NCBI GenBank assembly: GCA_955651735.1
Contig: CATPAM010000166.1
Location: forward strand, 1 to 9,543
Reading direction: 5' to 3'
DNA from: Candidatus Acidiferrales bacterium
Lineage (GTDB): Bacteria; Acidobacteriota; Terriglobia; Acidiferrales; UBA7541
DNA: 9,543 nucleotides
Shown here: one piece after another, positions 7,194-9,543 of the stretch
Numbering within the stretch: position 1 is the stretch's first letter
Layout: every line of letters begins with the position of its first letter
Translations under genes and position numbers: made by a program
Notes under the pieces: model-generated
What the model was told of the DNA's origin: nothing
Database searches by the model: none
The model's input: only the letters and a program-made list of their open reading frames with translations

Positions 7194-8534
7194 ATGTTTC
7201 GTAATCGGTTGCTTATTCTGCTGGGTGGATGTCTTCTTGCGGCGTCCGCCGCTTGGGCTGACGATGTGGGGTACATAGATTGCGGCGGCCATCCAGACCA
7301 GACACAAGTTTTCGCAAAGGCCAGGGTGACTCACGAGGTCGTGGCTTCCTTGCCTTGCGGGGAGCGCTTCACGATCTTACAGTATGGGTTTATTTTCTCT
7401 CGGATTCAAACCAGGGACGGTAAGGTAGGGTACGTTTACTCGAATGTGATTTCAGTTGATCGTTCCGGGGCTTCCGTGCCACCGCCGACCTCAACACGAT
7501 TGCCGGCGGCCGCGCCCAGTGTCCCGGCCACGACAGGGACGGTCACACAGCCGAGCCCCTCCGCCGCTGCACAACCTCGGGCCGCATCGGCTCAGCCAGC
7601 CCGGACGCAAGCTCCCGCTACCACATCGAATCTCCCGAGTAGGCCTGTTACGGATGCACAGGCTAATCCGGCTACGCCTACTCAGACTCAGCCCACGACG
7701 CCCGCTCAGCCAGCGCCGATACAGCCGCCTCGATACACTGCGAGTGTCCCGGAAGCTCCTGTGACGCCTATCCAGCCCACTCCGACAGCGCCTACGCAGC
7801 CTCAGGCCGGGCCGGCTCAATTGGCCCCAGCAGAAGCTACCGCACCCACTGCCAGCATCCCAGAAGTGACTGCGGCCGCACAGCCTGCCGCGACCCCTGC
7901 TACGCAACCTGACGCGACTCCTGCTGCACAGCCTGAGTCCACGCCAGCGGCGGAAGCGGCGGCACCAGCTATCCGGCCTGCAAACGCGACGGAGAGCTGG
8001 GAGAAACCCAACGCGGGTATTCGCACCACTGGTCTTCGCCGGATGCCTTTGGTCGAACTGTTTGGCGGTTACGGATTTACACGGTTGGATGGCGGCGGTG
8101 GAACCTGGAGCAATTTAAACGGCGCAGTGGGGTCCTTGGGATGGAATGTAAAGCCGTGGCTGCAGATCGTCGCGGACACGAGCTACGACTTCGTAACGGT
8201 TAGTGGGACCAAGACCGTGCTCTATGGAAATCATTACGGGCCCCGCCTCTTCGGCCGTATGCGAAATAGATGGGGGATAACCCCGTTTGTTGAAGGCCTG
8301 GTGGGAGGATCCCGCGCGGACATCACGGTCAGCGGTACCGGCGGTTACTCGACTTCCTACAGCAGTATTTCGTACAAAGTGGGCGGCGGCCTGGATCTCA
8401 AACCATCGCGACACTTCGAGATACGCTTGATTGACATCGACTATTACAGGACGTCGTTCGGCACTAATGTCCATCAGAACAACTATTGGGCATCCGCCGG
8501 GATTGTGATTCGGCTCTTCGGGGGATCGGAGTAA
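7194..8534 (+). CDS. Exported protein: SH3-like domain, Ala/Pro/Thr/Gln-rich spacer, outer-membrane beta-barrel
   Basis: A 446-residue secreted protein. Residues 1-22 are a signal peptide (RNRLLILLGGCLLAASAAWA). Residues 24-90 look like a bacterial SH3 domain (VVASLPCGERFTILQ, then GKVGYVYSNVISV), a fold that often binds peptidoglycan; C30 and C55 could pair. Residues 92-280 are a low-complexity spacer very rich in Ala, Pro, Thr and Gln, with an 8-residue repeat near its end. Residues 285-446 have alternating beta strands starting VELFGGYGFTRLDGG and ending GIVIRLF, as in eight-stranded OmpA-type barrels; similar barrels are frequent in acidobacteria. A plausible job is to tether the outer membrane to the cell wall through the spacer, but no activity is shown. 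ATG 7194 is preferred over GTG 7170 because the strong GAGGGGGA precedes it and the signal peptide then starts cleanly. It appears to be a single-gene unit. Confidence 0.83.
   Translation: MFRNRLLILLGGCLLAASAAWADDVGYIDCGGHPDQTQVFAKARVTHEVVASLPCGERFTILQYGFIFSRIQTRDGKVGYVYSNVISVDRSGASVPPPTSTRLPAAAPSVPATTGTVTQPSPSAAAQPRAASAQPARTQAPATTSNLPSRPVTDAQANPATPTQTQPTTPAQPAPIQPPRYTASVPEAPVTPIQPTPTAPTQPQAGPAQLAPAEATAPTASIPEVTAAAQPAATPATQPDATPAAQPESTPAAEAAAPAIRPANATESWEKPNAGIRTTGLRRMPLVELFGGYGFTRLDGGGGTWSNLNGAVGSLGWNVKPWLQIVADTSYDFVTVSGTKTVLYGNHYGPRLFGRMRNRWGITPFVEGLVGGSRADITVSGTGGYSTSYSSISYKVGGGLDLKPSRHFEIRLIDIDYYRTSFGTNVHQNNYWASAGIVIRLFGGSE
7875..7946 (+). repeat. Three 24-bp tandem repeats encoding an 8-residue unit
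   Basis: Units 7875-7898, 7899-7922 and 7923-7946 encode AAQPAATP, ATQPDATP and AAQPESTP. The copies have diverged at several bases, so this is an old in-frame duplication within the spacer of the SH3/barrel protein. Looser repeats of the same flavour extend upstream through the spacer. Confidence 0.6.
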
Positions 8535-8597
8535 CGCCTGGGGGCACGGCTCGAAAAGCCCAGTGAAACCGACGTCCTGTGCCATCCGGCTATCTGG

Positions 8598-9030
8598 TCA
8601 TTGAAGAAGAATCTTATCGAGCGATTTCGCTCCGAGCGCTTGGTCAAATGTAACTAGTCGCAATCCGCCCACAACTGCGAAAGCAGAAAGATAAGAGTCC
8701 GCCCAATCCTTCGGGGCTAGGCGCTCTTGCTGCGAAAGCGCCCGGAAAGAAGCCTCGAGCCGGGAAGGCTCAGCTACGAACAGGATACGGTCGTCCTCCA
8801 GCCAACGGTCGTACCCGCGCCAAGCGTCTGTTTGGCTGAGAACCGCCTCCCATTACTGCTTCCGTTGTAAGAAGCCGCAGTAGACCGATCTGCGTGAAGC
8901 GCCAGAAACAAACCCGCGCGTTCGCGTCGAGGCCCTCAAGCCACAGCTGGGCAATCGAGTAGTGAACCTGGCGCTCGTACGAAACAGCAAGCCCAACGTT
9001 GATATCAGGGAAAAGGAATGAGCTCGAAGA
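8598..9030 (-). pseudogene. vapC: VapC-like PIN-domain toxin, frameshifted
   Basis: Two frames joined near 8848-8852 rebuild one PIN-domain toxin of about 144 residues, a normal VapC length. The first part reads FLFPDINVGLAVSYER, then QVHYSIAQLWLEGLDANARV and IGLLRLLTTEAVM. The second part, in another frame, reads EAVLSQTDAWRGYDRWLEDD, then RLAPKDWADSYLSAFAVV and LRLVTFDQAL, ending at TGA 8600-8598. VapC toxins are RNases that cut tRNA or rRNA. The acidic catalytic positions survive (Asp of PDINV, Glu of TTEAV, Asp of WADSY and of TFDQA), but the two halves cannot be made as one chain. There is also Gly where the family usually has Trp (NVWLAL), and no ATG, GTG or TTG opens the first frame close by; the nearest is TTG at 9090. 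Its start overlaps the end of the antitoxin, as is usual in vapBC. Probably non-functional. Confidence 0.8.
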
Positions 9031-9234
9031 TTTTGCCGTTGTCGATGTCGAGTGTGCCCGGCGCTTTTGAGGGAACGAAGGGGAGAACAACCCGCCTGGA
9101 GCGTTTTCTCGCCGGGCGCGCAGTTCCACCTCGACCGCACGGAGGATCAATTCCTTGACCGACCGCTTTTCGCGCGCAGCTTTCGATTTGAGTTCTCGAT
9201 ACAAGGCGTCCAGAATGTCGACCGTGGTACGCAC
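9005..9234 (-). pseudogene. vapB: VapB-like ribbon-helix-helix antitoxin, frameshifted
   Basis: From GTG 9234 the frame reads VRTTVDILDALYRELKSKAA and then REKRSVKELILRAVEVELRA, a strand followed by two helices as in ribbon-helix-helix antitoxins. At about 9104-9108, in an AAAA run (minus strand), the sense passes to another frame, which continues KRSRRVVLPFVPSK and ends GTLDIDNGKIFELIPFP at TGA 9007-9005. This tail is the usual toxin-binding end of such antitoxins. One missing A would explain the shift. Antitoxins of this kind neutralise VapC and repress their own promoter. As the sequence stands, the DNA-binding half is fused in frame to the toxin N-terminus instead of its own tail. ATG at 9250-9248 is an alternative start, but its frame needs a further shift to reach VRTT. 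A palindrome overlapping this ATG may be its operator. Confidence 0.78.
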
Positions 9235-9245
9235 CAGTCGATTCT

Positions 9246-9258
9246 GCCATATTATGGC
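9246..9258. promoter_or_regulatory. Operator-like 13-bp perfect inverted repeat upstream of vapB
   Basis: GCCATA-T-TATGGC has 6-bp perfect arms around one central base and ends 11 bases before the GTG start of the antitoxin remnant. On the minus strand it includes CATAAT, a possible -10 element. A palindrome overlapping the promoter at this distance is where VapB-type antitoxins normally bind to repress their own operon. Binding itself is inferred. Confidence 0.45.
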
Positions 9259-9284
9259 TGACGAGGTCGCTACGTGTCCTGCCT

Positions 9285-9302
9285 TGCGCAAAAAAAAGCG
9301 CA
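9285..9302. repeat. Inverted repeat enclosing an eight-A tract
   Basis: TGCGC (9285-9289) and GCGCA (9298-9302) are exact reverse complements separated by eight A residues (9290-9297). It could be a short hairpin or simply an A-tract bend between GC-rich ends. It lies about 50 bases upstream of the vapB remnant and has no T-run after it on either strand, so it is not a standard terminator. Confidence 0.35.
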
Positions 9303-9448
9303 CACTCGAAATTGCACAAAGGAAACGACCCAGGCGTAAAATCGACGTCTGGGGCACCGGCTCTGCACCTCGATTCCGCCCACAACTGAGCGCAAGGTTC
9401 ATCTGCGCTCGGTGCAATTCCGATGAATCAAGCGGACCCTCAATTGAT

Positions 9449-9470
9449 GGTATAACTAATACGGTATAAT
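9449..9470 (+). repeat. GGTATAA direct repeats with an embedded TATAAT
   Basis: GGTATAA occurs at 9449-9455 and 9463-9469, with a 14-base period, and a looser copy (GGTATCAA) follows at 9479-9486. The second copy makes a perfect TATAAT at 9465-9470. TTGATG at 9444-9449 could be a -35 box, but the 15-base spacing is short. If it is a promoter it points out of the right edge of the window. Confidence 0.35.
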
Positions 9471-9497
9471 CTTTAAGAGGTATCAACCTAGGCACAT

Positions 9498-9513
9498 TAC
9501 GTAGTTCTACGTA
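9498..9513. promoter_or_regulatory. 16-bp perfect inverted repeat (operator-like)
   Basis: TACGTAG-TT-CTACGTA has two perfect 7-bp arms around a 2-base centre; each arm also contains the self-complementary TACGTA. It lies about 28 bases after the TATAAT at 9465-9470, within AT-rich DNA, where a repressor of a rightward transcript could bind. No regulator gene is visible in the window, so its role is inferred from symmetry and position only. Confidence 0.4.
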
Positions 9514-9543
9514 TAGCACCGAATGCAAATCTCAACTTATAAC

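Larger units (their letters stand above)
9235..9543. other. Non-coding right edge, turning AT-rich
   Basis: This stretch of 309 bases upstream of the broken vapB holds no gene I can support. An open minus-strand frame does run through it (up to 9528), but the translation is not protein-like and it simply extends the vapB/vapC fusion frame. It contains an operator-like palindrome at 9246-9258, an A8 tract inside an inverted repeat (9285-9302), and from about 9430 an AT-rich part with direct repeats, a -10-like TATAAT and a second palindrome. Confidence 0.5.

Noticed and set aside
8538..8565. Possible terminator after the SH3/barrel gene (GGCT-CGAAA-AGCC)
   Set aside because: The stem is only 4 bp, interrupted beyond that, and has no T-run on either strand.
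9235..9528. N-terminal part of the 252-codon minus-strand frame upstream of the VapB remnant
   Set aside because: No recognisable protein features, no ribosome-binding site, and it covers the palindromes and the AT-rich repeats; antitoxins of this type normally start at the RTTVDI strand.
1..9543. Search for a novel defence or biosynthetic system
   Set aside because: Apart from the broken VapBC pair, the genes are known housekeeping or envelope families without a shared, unexplained gene cluster.

Overview
The window reads as a chromosomal segment of a fairly GC-rich, Gram-negative didermal bacterium, most likely an acidobacterium (Acidobacteriota). This is an inference. It rests on the outer-membrane protein at 7194-8534, whose short barrel has the composition I associate with that phylum, and on the mix of core-type glycosyltransferases, a zinc-ribbon/FHA protein, a signal-peptide-bearing MscS channel and a short dGTPase-like protein. 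No rRNA, tRNA, CRISPR array, insertion sequence or phage gene was recognised.

Layout. At the left (1-2410), three minus-strand genes run right to left: zinc-ribbon/FHA protein, GT2 glycosyltransferase, then a GT4 glycosyltransferase that leaves the window. The two glycosyltransferases overlap by 4 bp (GTGA) and probably build a lipopolysaccharide core or other surface glycan together. From 2411 to 6319 three plus-strand genes follow: a membrane-anchored TPR protein with a YfgM-like plan, a dGTPase-like HD phosphohydrolase with an ambiguous start codon, and a multi-domain MscS-family channel. A minus-strand DUF1203 gene (6331-6807) converges on the channel gene. After a 386-bp non-coding stretch comes a plus-strand gene for an exported protein with an SH3-like domain, a long Ala/Pro/Thr/Gln-rich spacer and a small beta-barrel.

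The right end (8598-9543) differs. It holds a minus-strand VapB/VapC-type toxin-antitoxin module broken by at least two frameshifts, so the antitoxin DNA-binding half now reads in one frame into the toxin N-terminus. A 13-bp perfect inverted repeat sits just upstream of the antitoxin start. Beyond it the sequence turns AT-rich, with direct repeats and a second, 16-bp perfect inverted repeat. This end looks like accessory or decaying DNA beside an otherwise intact housekeeping and envelope segment.

I found no convincing undescribed multi-gene system. The items most worth a second look are the frameshifted VapBC locus with its operator-like palindrome, the SH3-spacer-barrel protein, the start of the dGTPase gene, and the palindrome and repeat cluster at the right edge.
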